Shown: positions 45,766 to 55,529, numbered from the stretch's first letter. The stretch is 64,000 nt of DNA from Pseudokineococcus lusitanus (GCF_003751265.1 NZ_RJKN01000002.1:124001-188000); one strand, 5' to 3'. The notes: generated by a model not told the origin, from the sequence alone. Program-made: numbers and translations.

Positions 45766-46359
45766 TCAGCGGCCAGCAGTCGTGCTGCGGCGCTCGAGCA
45801 GGACGGTGTCCCGCCAGGTACCGGCCAGCGGGCCGTAGGTCATGCGGGCGACGCGGTGCCGCACCCCGACGCGGCGGAAGCCGGCGGCTTCGTGCAGCCG
45901 GAGGCTGGCGGTGTTCTCGGGGAAGACGGAGGACTGCAGGGTCCAGGCGCCAGCGCCCTCGGTGGAGGCGATCAGCTCGGCCAGCAGCAGGCGGCCGACG
46001 CCCCGGCCACGGGCTGCGGCGGCGACGTAGACGGAGTGCTCGAGGACCCCGGCGTAGACCGGTCGCGTGGAGACCGGCGAGACGCTCGCACAGCCCAGCA
46101 GGAGCCCGTCCTCGACGTGGGCGACCAGGCGGTGCTCGACCGCCCGGCCGGCGTCGAAGGCCTGCCAGCTGTCGGGCGGGTCGGACTCGAAGGTCGCGTG
46201 GCCGATGGCGATGCCCTCGGCGTGGACGGCCCGGACCTCGGGCCAGTCCAGGTCGCGCAGCGGCAGGACGAGCAGCCGCTCACGGCCCTGGTCGTGCGCG
46301 CCGGACCCGGCGAGCGGCGCGGCTGCCGGGTCGGACTCACCGGCGGCGCGGGTGGTCAC
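45766..46359 (-). CDS. arsN: GNAT acetyltransferase, ArsN/phosphinothricin-acetyltransferase-like
   Basis: A 197-residue GNAT enzyme. VRAVHAEGIAIGHATFESDP matches the start of phosphinothricin-type acetyltransferases. The acetyl-CoA motif is EHSVYVAAAARGRGVGRLLL, and SLRLHEAAGFRRVGVRHRVA with GTWRDTVLLERR closes the fold. In arsenic operons this type (ArsN1) acetylates arsinothricin; here its start overlaps the arsR stop by four bases, supporting that role. Ordinary phosphinothricin acetylation remains possible. Confidence 0.75.
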   Translation of the reverse strand: MTTRAAGESDPAAAPLAGSGAHDQGRERLLVLPLRDLDWPEVRAVHAEGIAIGHATFESDPPDSWQAFDAGRAVEHRLVAHVEDGLLLGCASVSPVSTRPVYAGVLEHSVYVAAAARGRGVGRLLLAELIASTEGAGAWTLQSSVFPENTASLRLHEAAGFRRVGVRHRVARMTYGPLAGTWRDTVLLERRSTTAGR

Positions 46360-46799
46360 GTGGCCGGGCGGTCGATCGCGCCGGAGGGGGCGGCCAGCAC
46401 CGCGGACAGGGCGTTAAGGGCTTCAGGGACGATCGCGTAGTAGGCCCACACCCCGCGCTTGTCGCGGGTCAGCAGGCCTGCCTCGACGAGCACCTTGAGG
46501 TGGTGGGAGACCGTCGGCTGGCTCAGCCCGACCGGCTCGGTCAGGTCGCACACGCACGCCTCACCGCCCTCGTGCGCGGCCACCAGCGACAGCAGTCGCA
46601 GCCGGGCCGGGTCAGCGACCGCCTTGAGGGTGCGCGCCAACCCGGCTGCGGCCTCGGCGCTGAGGGGCTCGCGCGTCAGCGGGGCGCAGCAGGCGACGTC
46701 CGCGGCCCCCATGGGCCCCACCGGCAGGCCAGGCGCGATGGGCGCGAGGGCAACCGGCGCCGCCGGGACGGTCTCGGTCGTGATGGCCATGGCGCCCAT
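46356..46799 (-). CDS. arsR: ArsR-family metalloregulator
   Basis: A ~147-residue winged-helix repressor. GLARTLKAVADPARLRLLSL, CVCDLTEPVGLSQPTVSHHL and KVLVEAGLLTRDKRGVWAYY are canonical. CVCDL in the DNA-contact helix supplies the cysteines used by ArsR to bind As(III); an extra CC pair lies near residue 41. ATG 46799 or 46790 could be the start. Divergent from acr3, with a near-palindrome at 46821-46834. Confidence 0.92.
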   Translation of the reverse strand: MGAMAITTETVPAAPVALAPIAPGLPVGPMGAADVACCAPLTREPLSAEAAAGLARTLKAVADPARLRLLSLVAAHEGGEACVCDLTEPVGLSQPTVSHHLKVLVEAGLLTRDKRGVWAYYAIVPEALNALSAVLAAPSGAIDRPAT

Positions 46800-46820
46800 C
46801 GTGCACCGACCATTCACCCA

Positions 46821-46834
46821 TGTCGATATTGACA
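46821..46834. promoter_or_regulatory. ArsR-type operator
   Basis: TGTCGATATTGACA is palindromic at 12 of 14 positions and AT-rich for this genome. It resembles known ArsR boxes containing TCGATATTGA and sits between the divergent arsR and acr3 starts, so it should control both operons. Confidence 0.65.
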
Positions 46835-46894
46835 GCCACGGATGCCCACTGTCAGGGTCGGCGATCGACACACGTCGATGGAGGAGCTGCCCGC

Positions 46895-48007
46895 ATGAGT
46901 GACCTGGTCGCAGAGAACGCCCAGAGGGGACCGCAGGCGCCGGTGCTGGCGCGGCTGTCGACGCTGGACCGGTTCCTGCCGGTGTGGATCGTGCTGGCGA
47001 TGGTCGCCGGGCTGCTGCTGGGCCGCCTGGTGCCGGGCCTGGACGCCGCGCTCAGCGCGGTCGAGGTGGGCGACGTGAGCCTGCCGATCGCGGTCGGGCT
47101 GCTGCTGATGATGTACCCGGTGCTGGCCAAGGTCCGGTACTCCGAGACCGGCCGGGTGACCTCCGACCGGCGGCTGCTGGTGACCTCGCTGGTGCTGAAC
47201 TGGCTCGTCGGACCGGCGCTGATGTTCGCCCTCGCGTGGCTGCTGCTGCCCGACCAGCCCGAGTACCGCACCGGGCTGATCATCGTCGGCCTGGCGCGGT
47301 GCATCGCGATGGTGCTGATCTGGAACGACCTGTCCTGCGGGGACCGCGAGGCCGCGGCCGTCCTGGTCGCGATCAACTCGGTGTTCCAGGTCGTGGCCTT
47401 CGCCGCCCTCGGCTGGTTCTACCTGCAGGTCCTGCCCGGCTGGCTCGGGCTGCCGACCACCAGCGCCGACTTCTCCGTGGGCGCCATCGTCGTGTCGGTC
47501 CTGGTGTTCCTCGGCATCCCGCTGCTGGCGGGCTTCCTCACCCGCACGTTGGGTGAGCGGGCCAAGGGGCGCGAGTGGTACGAGGAGCGGTTCCTGCCGC
47601 GGATCGGGCCGGTGGCCCTGTACGGGCTGCTGTTCACGATCGTGCTGCTGTTCGCCCTGCAGGGCGACGCCATCACCTCCCAGCCCGGCGCCGTCGCCCG
47701 GATCGCGCTGCCGCTGCTGGCGTACTTCGTCCTCATGTTCGGCGTCTCCTTCGTCGCCGGCCGGGCGCTGGGCATGTCCTACGCCAAGACCGCGACGCTG
47801 TCGTTCACCGCGTCGGGCAACAACTTCGAGCTCGCCATCGCCGTGGCGATCGGCACCTTCGGCGTCACCTCCGGGCAGGCGCTGGCCGGCGTCGTCGGCC
47901 CCCTCATCGAGGTCCCCGTCCTGGTCGGGCTGGTCTACGTCTCCCTGTGGGCCTCGCGGCGCTTCTTCCCCGGCGACCCGACCGTCCCCGCCACCCGCAC
48001 CCGCTGA
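46895..48007 (+). CDS. acr3: Acr3-type arsenite efflux transporter
   Basis: A 370-residue membrane protein with ~10 spans. STLDRFLPVWIVLAMVAGLL, then PIAVGLLLMMYPVLAKVRY, LVGPALMFALAWLLLPD, and GLARCIAMVLIWNDLSCGD (with the conserved Cys) define the Acr3 family; SFTASGNNFELAIAVAIGTF is the second signature. It exports arsenite made by the adjacent reductases. GGAGGAG precedes ATG 46895. First of five rightward ars genes. Confidence 0.95.
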   Translation: MSDLVAENAQRGPQAPVLARLSTLDRFLPVWIVLAMVAGLLLGRLVPGLDAALSAVEVGDVSLPIAVGLLLMMYPVLAKVRYSETGRVTSDRRLLVTSLVLNWLVGPALMFALAWLLLPDQPEYRTGLIIVGLARCIAMVLIWNDLSCGDREAAAVLVAINSVFQVVAFAALGWFYLQVLPGWLGLPTTSADFSVGAIVVSVLVFLGIPLLAGFLTRTLGERAKGREWYEERFLPRIGPVALYGLLFTIVLLFALQGDAITSQPGAVARIALPLLAYFVLMFGVSFVAGRALGMSYAKTATLSFTASGNNFELAIAVAIGTFGVTSGQALAGVVGPLIEVPVLVGLVYVSLWASRRFFPGDPTVPATRTR

Positions 48008-48049
48008 CCCGCGCCCCCCGAGCACGCACGCACCGAGCAGGAGGAGCAG

Positions 48050-48721
48050 ATGACGATCGAGTACCCCGGCCGTCAGCAGCCGGCGCTGCTGGCCCCCGAC
48101 CGCGTCCTGCACCGCAGGGCCGCGGAGCTGTCCACGAAGTTCGCCGGGACCGTCGGCGCCGAGACCGTCGAGCGGCTGGTGCTCGAGTCCTACGCCGCGC
48201 TGCGACGGACCGCGACCGTCGACACCCACCTGCCCGTGCTGGCCGGCCGCTTCGCCGAGGAGCGCCTGACCGCCCTGGCCCAGGCCAAGGGGACCTGGGC
48301 CGAGGAGCGCCCCGAGGTGCTGTTCGTCTGCGTCCACAACGCCGGCCGGTCCCAGCTGGCCGCGGCCCTGATGACCGAGCTGTCCGGCGGGCGGGTGCAC
48401 GTGCGCTCGGCCGGGTCACAGCCCGCCGCCCAGGTCGACCCGGCCGTGGCCGCCGTCATCGCCGAGGACGGCCTGGACCGCCCCGAGGCCCAGGCCTTCC
48501 CCAAGCCGCTGACCGACGACGTCGTCCAGGCCGCCGACGTCGTGGTGACGATGGGCTGCGGTGACGCCTGCCCGATCTACCCCGGCAAGCGGTACGAGGA
48601 CTGGGACGTCGCCGACCCCTTCGGCCTCAACGTCGAAGCCGTGCGCGCCATCCGCGACGACATCGCCACCCACGTCCGGCGCCTGCTCGCCGAGCTGCTG
48701 CCCGACCAGACCCCCCACTGA
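48050..48721 (+). CDS. arsC: Mycothiol-type arsenate reductase with N-terminal helical domain
   Basis: A 223-residue protein. Residues ~1-85 form a three-helix-bundle-like extension (LHRRAAELSTKFAGTVGAET, then LVLESYAALRRTATVDTHLP) common in actinobacterial ArsC. The catalytic domain has P-loop [17 protein letters not shown], then [20 protein letters not shown] and DWDVADPFG. Reduces arsenate via mycothiol/mycoredoxin or thioredoxin. AGGAGGAG precedes the ATG. Confidence 0.92.
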   Translation: MTIEYPGRQQPALLAPDRVLHRRAAELSTKFAGTVGAETVERLVLESYAALRRTATVDTHLPVLAGRFAEERLTALAQAKGTWAEERPEVLFVCVHNAGRSQLAAALMTELSGGRVHVRSAGSQPAAQVDPAVAAVIAEDGLDRPEAQAFPKPLTDDVVQAADVVVTMGCGDACPIYPGKRYEDWDVADPFGLNVEAVRAIRDDIATHVRRLLAELLPDQTPH

Positions 48722-48824
48722 CGTACCCACCACCGACGTCACCCACGCCACCACCCACGCCCGCCCACGCCGCGCCGCCACCGGCGCGTCCGTGCGTGCG
48801 CCGGCACCACAGGAGGCACCAGCC

Positions 48825-50537
48825 ATGACTGCTCCCACGACCACCGTGCAGACGGCGCCCACGCGGGTCCCCACGACCGAGGGGCGTGGGCTGCCCGTCG
48901 TCGTCATCGGGGCGGGACCGGTCGGCCTGGCCGCGGCCGCCCACCTGCTCGAGCGCGGGCTGGAGCCGCTGGTCCTGGAAGCCGGGGACCAGGTCGGCGC
49001 CGCGGTCCGGGGCTGGGAGCACATCCGCCTGTTCTCCCCGTGGCGCTACGACGTCGACGCCGCCGCCGCCCGGCTGCTGTCACCCACCGGCTGGCAGCAC
49101 CCGAAGATGACCGGCCTGCCCACCGGCACCGACCTGGTTCAGGCCTACCTCGCACCGCTGGCCGCGACCGCCGCCCTGGCCCCCCGCATCCGCACCGGCG
49201 CACGGGTCGTGGCCGTCAGCCGGGTCGGGCTCGACAAGACCCACGCCGCCGGCCGCCACGAGCAGCCGTTCCTCGTCCGCACCCGCACCCGCGACGACCA
49301 CGGACACCTGCAGGTCGTCGACCACCACGCCCGCGCCGTCATCGACGCCTCGGGGACGTGGGAGCAGCGCAACCCGTTGGGCGTCTCGGGTCTGGCCGCC
49401 CTCGGGGAGGAGCAGGCCGCCGCCGTGATGGCCGGGCCGCTGCCCGACGTCCTCGGCACCGACCGGGCCCGCTTCGCCGGCCGCCGGACCCTGGTCGTGG
49501 GCGCGGGGCACTCGGCGACCAACACGCTGCTGCACCTGGTCGCCCTGGCCGACGACGACCCCGCCGACGGGCCCACCACCCGCATCGTGTGGGCGGTCCG
49601 GGGCGCGTCGGTGGCCCGCACCTTCGGCGGCGGTGACCTCGACGGACTACCCGCACGCGGGGCACTGGGCGCGCGGCTGCGCCGCGCCGTCGACGACGGC
49701 CGCATCGAGCTGCACACGCAGGTCACCATCGACGAGATCTGCACCCGCCCCACCACCACCACCGGCAGCAGCGGCGCCGGTGGGTCCGGTGGGTCCGGTG
49801 GGTCCGGCGAGGGCGAGGGGGGCCAGGAGGTCGTCGTGGTCGCCGGCACGCCGAGCGGGCGCCGGGAGCTGGTCGTCGACGTCATCGCCGCCGCCACCGG
49901 CTTCCGCCCCGACCTGGGCATGCTGCGTGAGCTGCGGCTGGACCTGGACCCCGGTGTGGAGGCGCCCTCTCTCCTGGCGCCGATGATCGACCCCGAGTTC
50001 CACTCCTGCGGCACGGTGCCTCCGCACGGCGCGGACGTGCTGGCCCACCCCGGTGAGCCCGGGTTCTTCGTGGCCGGGATGAAGAGCTACGGGCGTGCGC
50101 CCACGTTCCTGCTGGCCACCGGCTACGAGCAGGTCCGCTCGATCGCCGCCCACCTCGCCGGCGACGCCCAGGCCGCCGCCGCCGTCCACCTGGACCTGCC
50201 CGAGACGGGCGTGTGCTCGACCGCCCCGCCCACCGTCGCCGCGGACGGCACCGCCGAGGTCGACGACAACGCGACCGGCGGCTCCTGCTGCGGCACTACC
50301 GCCCCCACGACTGCCGAGCCGATCACCATCGGGATCGGCGCCGGTGTCGGGGCCCGCCTCGGCGCCAGCACCGGCGTCACCGCCGGCGGTAGCCGAGGGT
50401 TCGCGACCGGCTCGGCGCACGGCCGGTCCGGCGAGCTCGACGATGCCTCCGACGATGCCTCCGACGATGCCCGCGACGTCAGCCCCGCCACCACGTCCCA
50501 CGGGTCGTCCGGCAGCTCGTCCGACGGCTGCTGCTGA
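48825..50537 (+). CDS. arsO: ArsO-like flavin-binding monooxygenase with Cys-rich tail
   Basis: A 570-residue flavoprotein. FAD site [20 protein letters not shown] and NADPH site [27 protein letters not shown]-type motif near the end is [18 protein letters not shown]. These match the putative monooxygenase (ArsO) common in ars operons. Two oddities: a Gly/Ser insertion ([14 protein letters not shown], ~325-338) before the second half, and a ~110-residue low-complexity tail with GGSCCGTT and a terminal CC, which may bind As(III). AGGAGG precedes ATG 48825. Confidence 0.82.
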   Translation: MTAPTTTVQTAPTRVPTTEGRGLPVVVIGAGPVGLAAAAHLLERGLEPLVLEAGDQVGAAVRGWEHIRLFSPWRYDVDAAAARLLSPTGWQHPKMTGLPTGTDLVQAYLAPLAATAALAPRIRTGARVVAVSRVGLDKTHAAGRHEQPFLVRTRTRDDHGHLQVVDHHARAVIDASGTWEQRNPLGVSGLAALGEEQAAAVMAGPLPDVLGTDRARFAGRRTLVVGAGHSATNTLLHLVALADDDPADGPTTRIVWAVRGASVARTFGGGDLDGLPARGALGARLRRAVDDGRIELHTQVTIDEICTRPTTTTGSSGAGGSGGSGGSGEGEGGQEVVVVAGTPSGRRELVVDVIAAATGFRPDLGMLRELRLDLDPGVEAPSLLAPMIDPEFHSCGTVPPHGADVLAHPGEPGFFVAGMKSYGRAPTFLLATGYEQVRSIAAHLAGDAQAAAAVHLDLPETGVCSTAPPTVAADGTAEVDDNATGGSCCGTTAPTTAEPITIGIGAGVGARLGASTGVTAGGSRGFATGSAHGRSGELDDASDDASDDARDVSPATTSHGSSGSSSDGCC

Positions 50538-50630
50538 CCAGCTGCTCCACGAACCGGCACCACGGCCGGTCCGAGCTTCGTTCCCCTCTTCCCCTATCCC
50601 CTGCACCCATCCAGCTCTTCGGAGGACGTC

Positions 50631-51077
50631 GTGACCGAGACCGCCACCAAGCCCAGCGTGATCTTCGTGTGCGTGCACAACGCCGGCCGGTCCCAGATGG
50701 CCGCCGGCTTCATGACCGCCCTGTCCGGCGGCGCGGTCGAGGTCCGCTCCGCCGGGTCCATGCCGGCCGACCAGATCAACCCCGTCGCCGTCGAGGCCAT
50801 GGCCGAGGTCGGCATCGACATCACCGCCGAGCAGCCCAAGGTGCTGACCCCCGAGGCCGTGCAGGCCTCCGACGCCGTCATCACGATGGGCTGCGGCGAC
50901 GCCTGCCCGTTCTACCCGGGCAAGCGCTACGAGGACTGGGCCCTGACCGACCCCGCCGGCCAGGGCATCGAGGTCGTGCGCCAGGTCCGCGAGGAGATCC
51001 GCGGCCGCGTCCAGGCACTGCTGGCCGACCTGGCCCCCACTGCCATCGCCGGGGCCGCCGGGACGGCGCGGGCATGA
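50631..51077 (+). CDS. arsC: Arsenate reductase ArsC (second copy)
   Basis: A 148-residue single-domain ArsC: P-loop [40 protein letters not shown] and [18 protein letters not shown]. It lacks the N-terminal helical domain of the copy at 48.0-48.7 kb. Its stop overlaps the thioredoxin reductase start (ATGA), suggesting coupled synthesis and electron supply by the reductase. Confidence 0.92.
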   Translation: MTETATKPSVIFVCVHNAGRSQMAAGFMTALSGGAVEVRSAGSMPADQINPVAVEAMAEVGIDITAEQPKVLTPEAVQASDAVITMGCGDACPFYPGKRYEDWALTDPAGQGIEVVRQVREEIRGRVQALLADLAPTAIAGAAGTARA

Positions 51078-52204
51078 TCCCCACCACCGGCTTCATCACC
51101 CTGGCCCCCACCGCCGACCAGACCCCCGACGGCAGTCAGGCGCAGCACCCGGCGCAGGACCCGGCACAGGACCCGGCGCAGGACCGCCCCACGGGCGGCC
51201 AGGGCGACGCCGGCGCCCAGCACGACAGCGGCGGTGAGGTCCGAGACGTCGTCATCGTCGGCTCAGGCCCCTCGGGGTACACCGCAGCGGTCTACGCCGC
51301 CCGCGCCGCGCTGCGGCCCGTCGTCATCGCCGGGTCGGTCACCGCCGGCGGGGCGCTGGTGCAGACCACCGAAGTGGAGAACTACCCCGGCTTCGCCGAC
51401 GGGATCATGGGCCCGGACCTGATGAGCGCCATGCAGGCCCAGGCCGAGCGGTTCGGCGCCGAGCTGGTCCTCGACGACGCCACCGAGGTCGACCTCACCG
51501 AGCCCATCAAGGTCGTCCGCGACGGCAGCGGCCGCACCTACCGAGCCCGCGCGGTCATCCTGGCCACCGGCTCGGGCTACCGGCGCCTGGACGTGCCCGG
51601 CGAGGAGCGCCTCACCGGGCACGGGGTGTCCTGGTGCGCGACCTGCGACGGATTCTTCTTCCGCGACAAGGACGTCGTCGTCGTCGGCGGCGGTGACTCC
51701 GCGGTCGAGGAGGCCACCTTCCTGACCCGCTTCGCCAGCTCGGTCACCCTCGTCCACCGCCGCGACGCCCTGCGGGCCTCGAAGATCATGGCCGAGCGGG
51801 CCCAGGCCGACCCGAAGATCCGCTTCGCCTGGAACAGCGAGGTCGTCGAGGTCCTCGGTCAGGACACCGTCGAAGCCGTCACGCTGGCCGACACCCGCAC
51901 CGGGCAGCAGCGCCGGCTGGAGACCGCCGGGGTGTTCATCGCCATCGGCCACGACCCCCGCAGCGAGCTGCTGCGCCGTCAGGTCCGCACCGACTCCGAG
52001 GGGTACGTGCTGGTCTCCTCCCCCACCACCCACACGAACCTGCCGGGCGTCTTCGCGTGCGGCGACCTGGTCGACTCCCGCTACCGCCAGGCCATCACAG
52101 CCGCCGGCACCGGCTGCTCCGCGGCCCTGGACGCCGAGCACTACCTCGCCGGCCTCGACGACGCTGCCCGCACCGGCGACGCCGTTCAGGCCGCCGTCGT
52201 CTGA
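51074..52204 (+). CDS. trxB: Thioredoxin reductase-like flavoprotein
   Basis: A 376-residue FAD/NADPH protein. [39 protein letters not shown], the redox motif [29 protein letters not shown] and [20 protein letters not shown] are complete. The first ~55 residues are an unusual polar extension with the repeated AQDP unit ([11 protein letters not shown]), unlike housekeeping TrxB. Position as last gene of the ars operon suggests it recycles the thiol partner of ArsC. Confidence 0.9.
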   Translation: MIPTTGFITLAPTADQTPDGSQAQHPAQDPAQDPAQDRPTGGQGDAGAQHDSGGEVRDVVIVGSGPSGYTAAVYAARAALRPVVIAGSVTAGGALVQTTEVENYPGFADGIMGPDLMSAMQAQAERFGAELVLDDATEVDLTEPIKVVRDGSGRTYRARAVILATGSGYRRLDVPGEERLTGHGVSWCATCDGFFFRDKDVVVVGGGDSAVEEATFLTRFASSVTLVHRRDALRASKIMAERAQADPKIRFAWNSEVVEVLGQDTVEAVTLADTRTGQQRRLETAGVFIAIGHDPRSELLRRQVRTDSEGYVLVSSPTTHTNLPGVFACGDLVDSRYRQAITAAGTGCSAALDAEHYLAGLDDAARTGDAVQAAVV

Positions 52205-52378
52205 GCGAGCCCACCCACGCCGCCGCAAGGCCGCACAGCGAGGCCGCCCCCTCGAGACGGGCACGCACGCCCGCGTCCACACCCAGGCCCGGCGCCGGTC
52301 ATCACCGACCAGCGTCGGGCCTGCGTGCTGCCCACCGGGCCGACACGCGCACTCGTCGACAAGCGCTCCACAACTCGC

Positions 52379-52404
52379 GTCCGTTGCTCCACTGCTCCTC
52401 AACG
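52379..52404. repeat. 26-bp dispersed repeat, copy B
   Basis: Identical over 26 bp to 31204-31229. It lies 175 bases past the trxB stop, between the arsenic and sulfur modules. The ~420-bp gap (52205-52622) has no clear gene; an AT-richer patch at 52467-52490 (ATTCATCGAAATAGAATGG) may be promoter or operator DNA for the next gene. Confidence 0.8.
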
Positions 52405-52622
52405 TCCGGGCTCGTGGCGCACTGTTCCGGACGCCGCCGCAGCGCCGAGGCGACGCCTGCCCCAGAATTCATCGAAATAGAATGGCGGTCCTTCAACTGG
52501 AGGGTTCGCACAACTAGGCGGGCATGACTTGCGCCTTGGGTAGGTGGGTCGACCTCCCGCACGGCGGGGCGGTGAGGACGGCTGATACTTCGGTCGTCTT
52601 GGTCGCTGCGAGGAGGCTGTCG

Positions 52623-53120
52623 ATGGGCATGAGGTTCGGTGGAGCCGACGACGCTCGTGGTGGTGGGCGGCGCGGCGCCGGGTCTGGTCGGCGGCGACGT
52701 TCGACCACGGTGCTGCTGACGGCGGGGCTGCTGGCCTCGGCTGTGGTGGCCTTCGTGTCCCACGAGCTGGGCGCGACGGTGCACTCGGTCATCAGCCTGG
52801 CGGTCATCGCGGTGGTGGCGACCCATGTGGTGTCCCAGCGCCGGTGGCTCCGCTCGGCGGTCCGGCGGAGGCTGCACCACCCCGAGCGGGTGCTGGTGGT
52901 CTACAACCTGCTGTTCGCGACGACGTTCGTGCTGGTCAACGTCTCCGGGGTGCCGGTGTGGTTCTGGGACGTCGGCGGGCTCGTCGCCGAGGTCCACAAC
53001 GTGACGGGCTTGCTGTTCCTCGTGCTGGTCTTCGGGCACCTGGCCCTGAACGGGCGCCGGTTGCTGACGCGGCTGCGGGGCCGCCGCCCGCAGGCGCCAC
53101 CGGTGACTACCGCTGCCTGA
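52623..53120 (+). CDS. DUF4405-like membrane protein
   Basis: A 165-residue protein with a Gly/Arg-rich leader and four spans: TTVLLTAGLLASAVVAFVS, SVISLAVIAVVATHVVSQRR, VLVVYNLLFATTFVLVNVSG and NVTGLLFLVLVFGHLALNGR. Histidines placed within spans 2 and 4 (HSVISL, ATHV, VHNV, FGHL) fit DUF4405, a cytochrome-b-like family. Possible electron-transfer role in sulfide oxidation; inference. ATG 52623 follows GAGGAGG. Confidence 0.75.
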   Translation: MGMRFGGADDARGGGRRGAGSGRRRRSTTVLLTAGLLASAVVAFVSHELGATVHSVISLAVIAVVATHVVSQRRWLRSAVRRRLHHPERVLVVYNLLFATTFVLVNVSGVPVWFWDVGGLVAEVHNVTGLLFLVLVFGHLALNGRRLLTRLRGRRPQAPPVTTAA

Positions 53121-53152
53121 CGCGAGCACGGACACGGGCACCGCAGACGACA

Positions 53153-53189
53153 AGGGGCGAGGGGTGACCACCGGCCACCCCTCGCCCCT
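53153..53189. terminator. Hairpin between convergent genes
   Basis: 14-bp perfect arms AGGGGCGAGGGGTG (53153-53166) and its complement (53176-53189), nine-base loop, between the DUF4405 stop and rhodanese stop. Bidirectional terminator candidate. Confidence 0.7.
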
Positions 53190-53219
53190 GCCACACGCCG
53201 CCCCTACGGCGCCCTGGCC

Positions 53220-53858
53220 TCAGCGGCGGGGCAGGGAGTCGATGACCTGGCGGGGGCTGCGGGCGGCGGGGCCACGGTTGTAGGGCAGCAGCGCCAGGCC
53301 CCGGGCCATCGGGCAGGTCCCGGACAGCGCGGAAGCGGTCAGGCCGAGGCCGATGCCGCCGGCGACGAAGCGGGTGGCGGGCGCAGCGATGCTGGCGACG
53401 ATGCTGGCCAGCACGACCGAGCCGGCGGCGAGGCGGACCTGGCGGTCCATGGCCCAGCGCTGGCGGCCGCGGACGACAGGAGCGCCGGCGGCGCCGAGGG
53501 CGTCGACGCCGCCGTCGAGGACCTGCACGCGGGCGGCCTCGAGGCCGGCGGCGGTCAGCAGCTTGGCGGCCTGCTGGGCGCGGGCGCCGGACTGGCAGAG
53601 CAGGACGACGTCGCCGTCGCCGAGGCGTCCGGCGATCTCGCGGGCGTGGTCGCCGAGCAGGTTCAGCGGGACGTTGTGGGAGCCGGTGACGTGCGCGGTC
53701 TCGTGCTCGGCGGGGGTACGCACGTCGATCAGCGTCGGCGCGGTACCGCCCTGCAGGCGGTCGGCGACGTCGGCGACCGGCACGCGGCGCGGCTCACCGC
53801 CGGGCACGGGCGCGGCGGCGCTGGTGGCGGCGGCGGGACGGACGGTGGTGGTGCTCAC
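53220..53858 (-). CDS. Rhodanese with C-terminal DUF2892 membrane region
   Basis: A 212-residue protein. The rhodanese domain (~20-125) has LIDVRTPAEHETAHVTGSHN, then the active loop LCQSGARAQQAAKLL with catalytic Cys. Two C-terminal spans (SVVLASIVASIAAPATRFVA, then IGLGLTASALSG) form a DUF2892-type anchor as in YgaP. It would transfer sulfane sulfur at the membrane. GGAGG precedes GTG 53858. The 200-bp gap to cstR shows no gene or operator. Confidence 0.85.
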   Translation of the reverse strand: MSTTTVRPAAATSAAAPVPGGEPRRVPVADVADRLQGGTAPTLIDVRTPAEHETAHVTGSHNVPLNLLGDHAREIAGRLGDGDVVLLCQSGARAQQAAKLLTAAGLEAARVQVLDGGVDALGAAGAPVVRGRQRWAMDRQVRLAAGSVVLASIVASIAAPATRFVAGGIGLGLTASALSGTCPMARGLALLPYNRGPAARSPRQVIDSLPRR

Positions 53859-54058
53859 GGGGGTGTCCTCCAGGGGTTGCTGATGACAGGTGGTGCCCCG
53901 GCGTCAGGCGCAGGGCAGGGAGAAGGGAACGCCGTCGGGGTGCGACGGCGGGTCGTGCTGATCTGCGGGTCCTGGCAGGCGCCTGGCCACCCGGGCCCGG
54001 TGGCCCGGAGGTACGGGTGCGGGACGTCGAGCCCGCGGTGGCGCGGAGGGGCGCGGGG

Positions 54059-54355
<297 letters not shown>

Positions 54356-54373
54356 CTAACCCCGGGGGGTATC
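54356..54373. promoter_or_regulatory. Imperfect CsoR/CstR operator upstream of cstR
   Basis: CTAACCCCGGGGGGTATC resembles the two perfect sites at 55382 and 55530 with one altered half. It lies 28 bases upstream of the cstR start, implying autoregulation. Confidence 0.65.
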
Positions 54374-54416
54374 CACTTCATGCCCTCGCCGTGGGTACGC
54401 GCCCCGCCCACGCCCC

Positions 54417-55313
54417 TCACGCGGCGGCGGCAGCGGCCGGGCCGACCGGGCGTCGGCGCACAGGACAGGGCACCGCGGGGTGGCGGCATACCACGACGGC
54501 CAGGGCGACCAGGGCCGCGGCGCCGACCAGCACGGCCCCGGCGGTGGCGGGCAGCTCCTGCACCAGCACCACCAGGCCCATGACGAGGACGAAGACGCCG
54601 AAGCCGCGGCGCAGCGCCGCCTCGGGGACCAGCGGGACCAGGCGGGCGCCCAGCAGCGACCCGACGACGGCCACGGCCGTGACCGCGCCGACCAGGGTCC
54701 AGTCGAGGCTGACGCCGGTGAGGTAGCCGGCGAGACCGCCGGCGGACTTCATCGCGATGACCAGCAGCGACGTGCCCACGGCCGCCGGCATCCCCAGGCC
54801 GCCGAGCAGGACGAGCGCGGGAACGACGAGGAACCCGCCGCCCGCACCGACCAGGCCGGTGACCAGCCCGACGGCCAGGCCGTCCAGGACGACCCGGGCC
54901 ACCTTGCGCTCGTGGGCGCCCTCGCCGGCGCCGCTGCGGGCACGGCGGCCCCGGAGCATCGCGGCGGCGGTGGCGAGCATCATCACGGCGAAGGCGACCA
55001 TCAGGACCGCGCCCGGGATCCGTGAGCCGATCACGCCGCCGGCGAAGGCGCCGGCCATGCCCGCGGCCCCGAACAGCAGACCGGTCCCCCACCGCACGTT
55101 CCCGCGGCGGGCGTGGCTGAGAGCGGCCACGGCCGAGGTCACACCCACGACCACCAGCGACGAGGCGACGGCCTCGTGGGGCTCCATCCCCGCGACGTAG
55201 GTCAGCAGCGGCACGGCCAGGATCGACCCCCCGCCGCCGAGCAGCCCCAGCGACAGGCCGACGACCAGCGCCAGCGGCAGGACCAGCACGACCGACCCCA
55301 CGGAGACCTCCAC
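54417..55313 (-). CDS. TauE/SafE family sulfite/sulfur-compound exporter
   Basis: A 298-residue membrane protein with ~8 spans in two homologous halves: GLSLGLLGGGGSILAVPLLT and GLVTGLVGAGGGFLVVPALV are the family's paired Gly-rich signatures. Likely exports sulfite or another product of persulfide oxidation. Starts at GTG 55313 and reads toward cstR, with a CstR operator at 55382-55399. Co-regulated with the divergent dioxygenase. Confidence 0.87.
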   Translation of the reverse strand: MEVSVGSVVLVLPLALVVGLSLGLLGGGGSILAVPLLTYVAGMEPHEAVASSLVVVGVTSAVAALSHARRGNVRWGTGLLFGAAGMAGAFAGGVIGSRIPGAVLMVAFAVMMLATAAAMLRGRRARSGAGEGAHERKVARVVLDGLAVGLVTGLVGAGGGFLVVPALVLLGGLGMPAAVGTSLLVIAMKSAGGLAGYLTGVSLDWTLVGAVTAVAVVGSLLGARLVPLVPEAALRRGFGVFVLVMGLVVLVQELPATAGAVLVGAAALVALAVVVCRHPAVPCPVRRRPVGPAAAAAA

Positions 55314-55381
55314 AGCTCAGGGGCCGCTCCAGCCCGCACGTCGACGACCGGTCATCCCTCCCGGCCGCCACCACCGTCACA

Positions 55382-55399
55382 CATACCCCCGGGGGTATG
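55382..55399. promoter_or_regulatory. Perfect CsoR/CstR operator (tauE side)
   Basis: CATACCCCCGGGGGTATG, an 18-bp perfect palindrome, 69 bases upstream of the tauE-like start. The TACCCCC/GGGGGTA core is the known CsoR-family site. Confidence 0.85.
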
Positions 55400-55529
55400 C
55401 AAGAACGGCGTAGGGCGGCGAGCTCGGCGCCCCCAGCCCGAGGGCGACCGCCCCCGTGGCGCAGCCCCGTTCACCGACAGGGCCTGCCGCGCGCCGTCCT
55501 CCTGTCGAGTGGTGGCACCCACGGAACAG

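Noticed and set aside
44493-46832. Long rightward frame (779 codons) opposite resolvase, ArsC-like and GNAT genes
   Set aside because: Shadow of three real leftward genes; no recognisable protein sequence.
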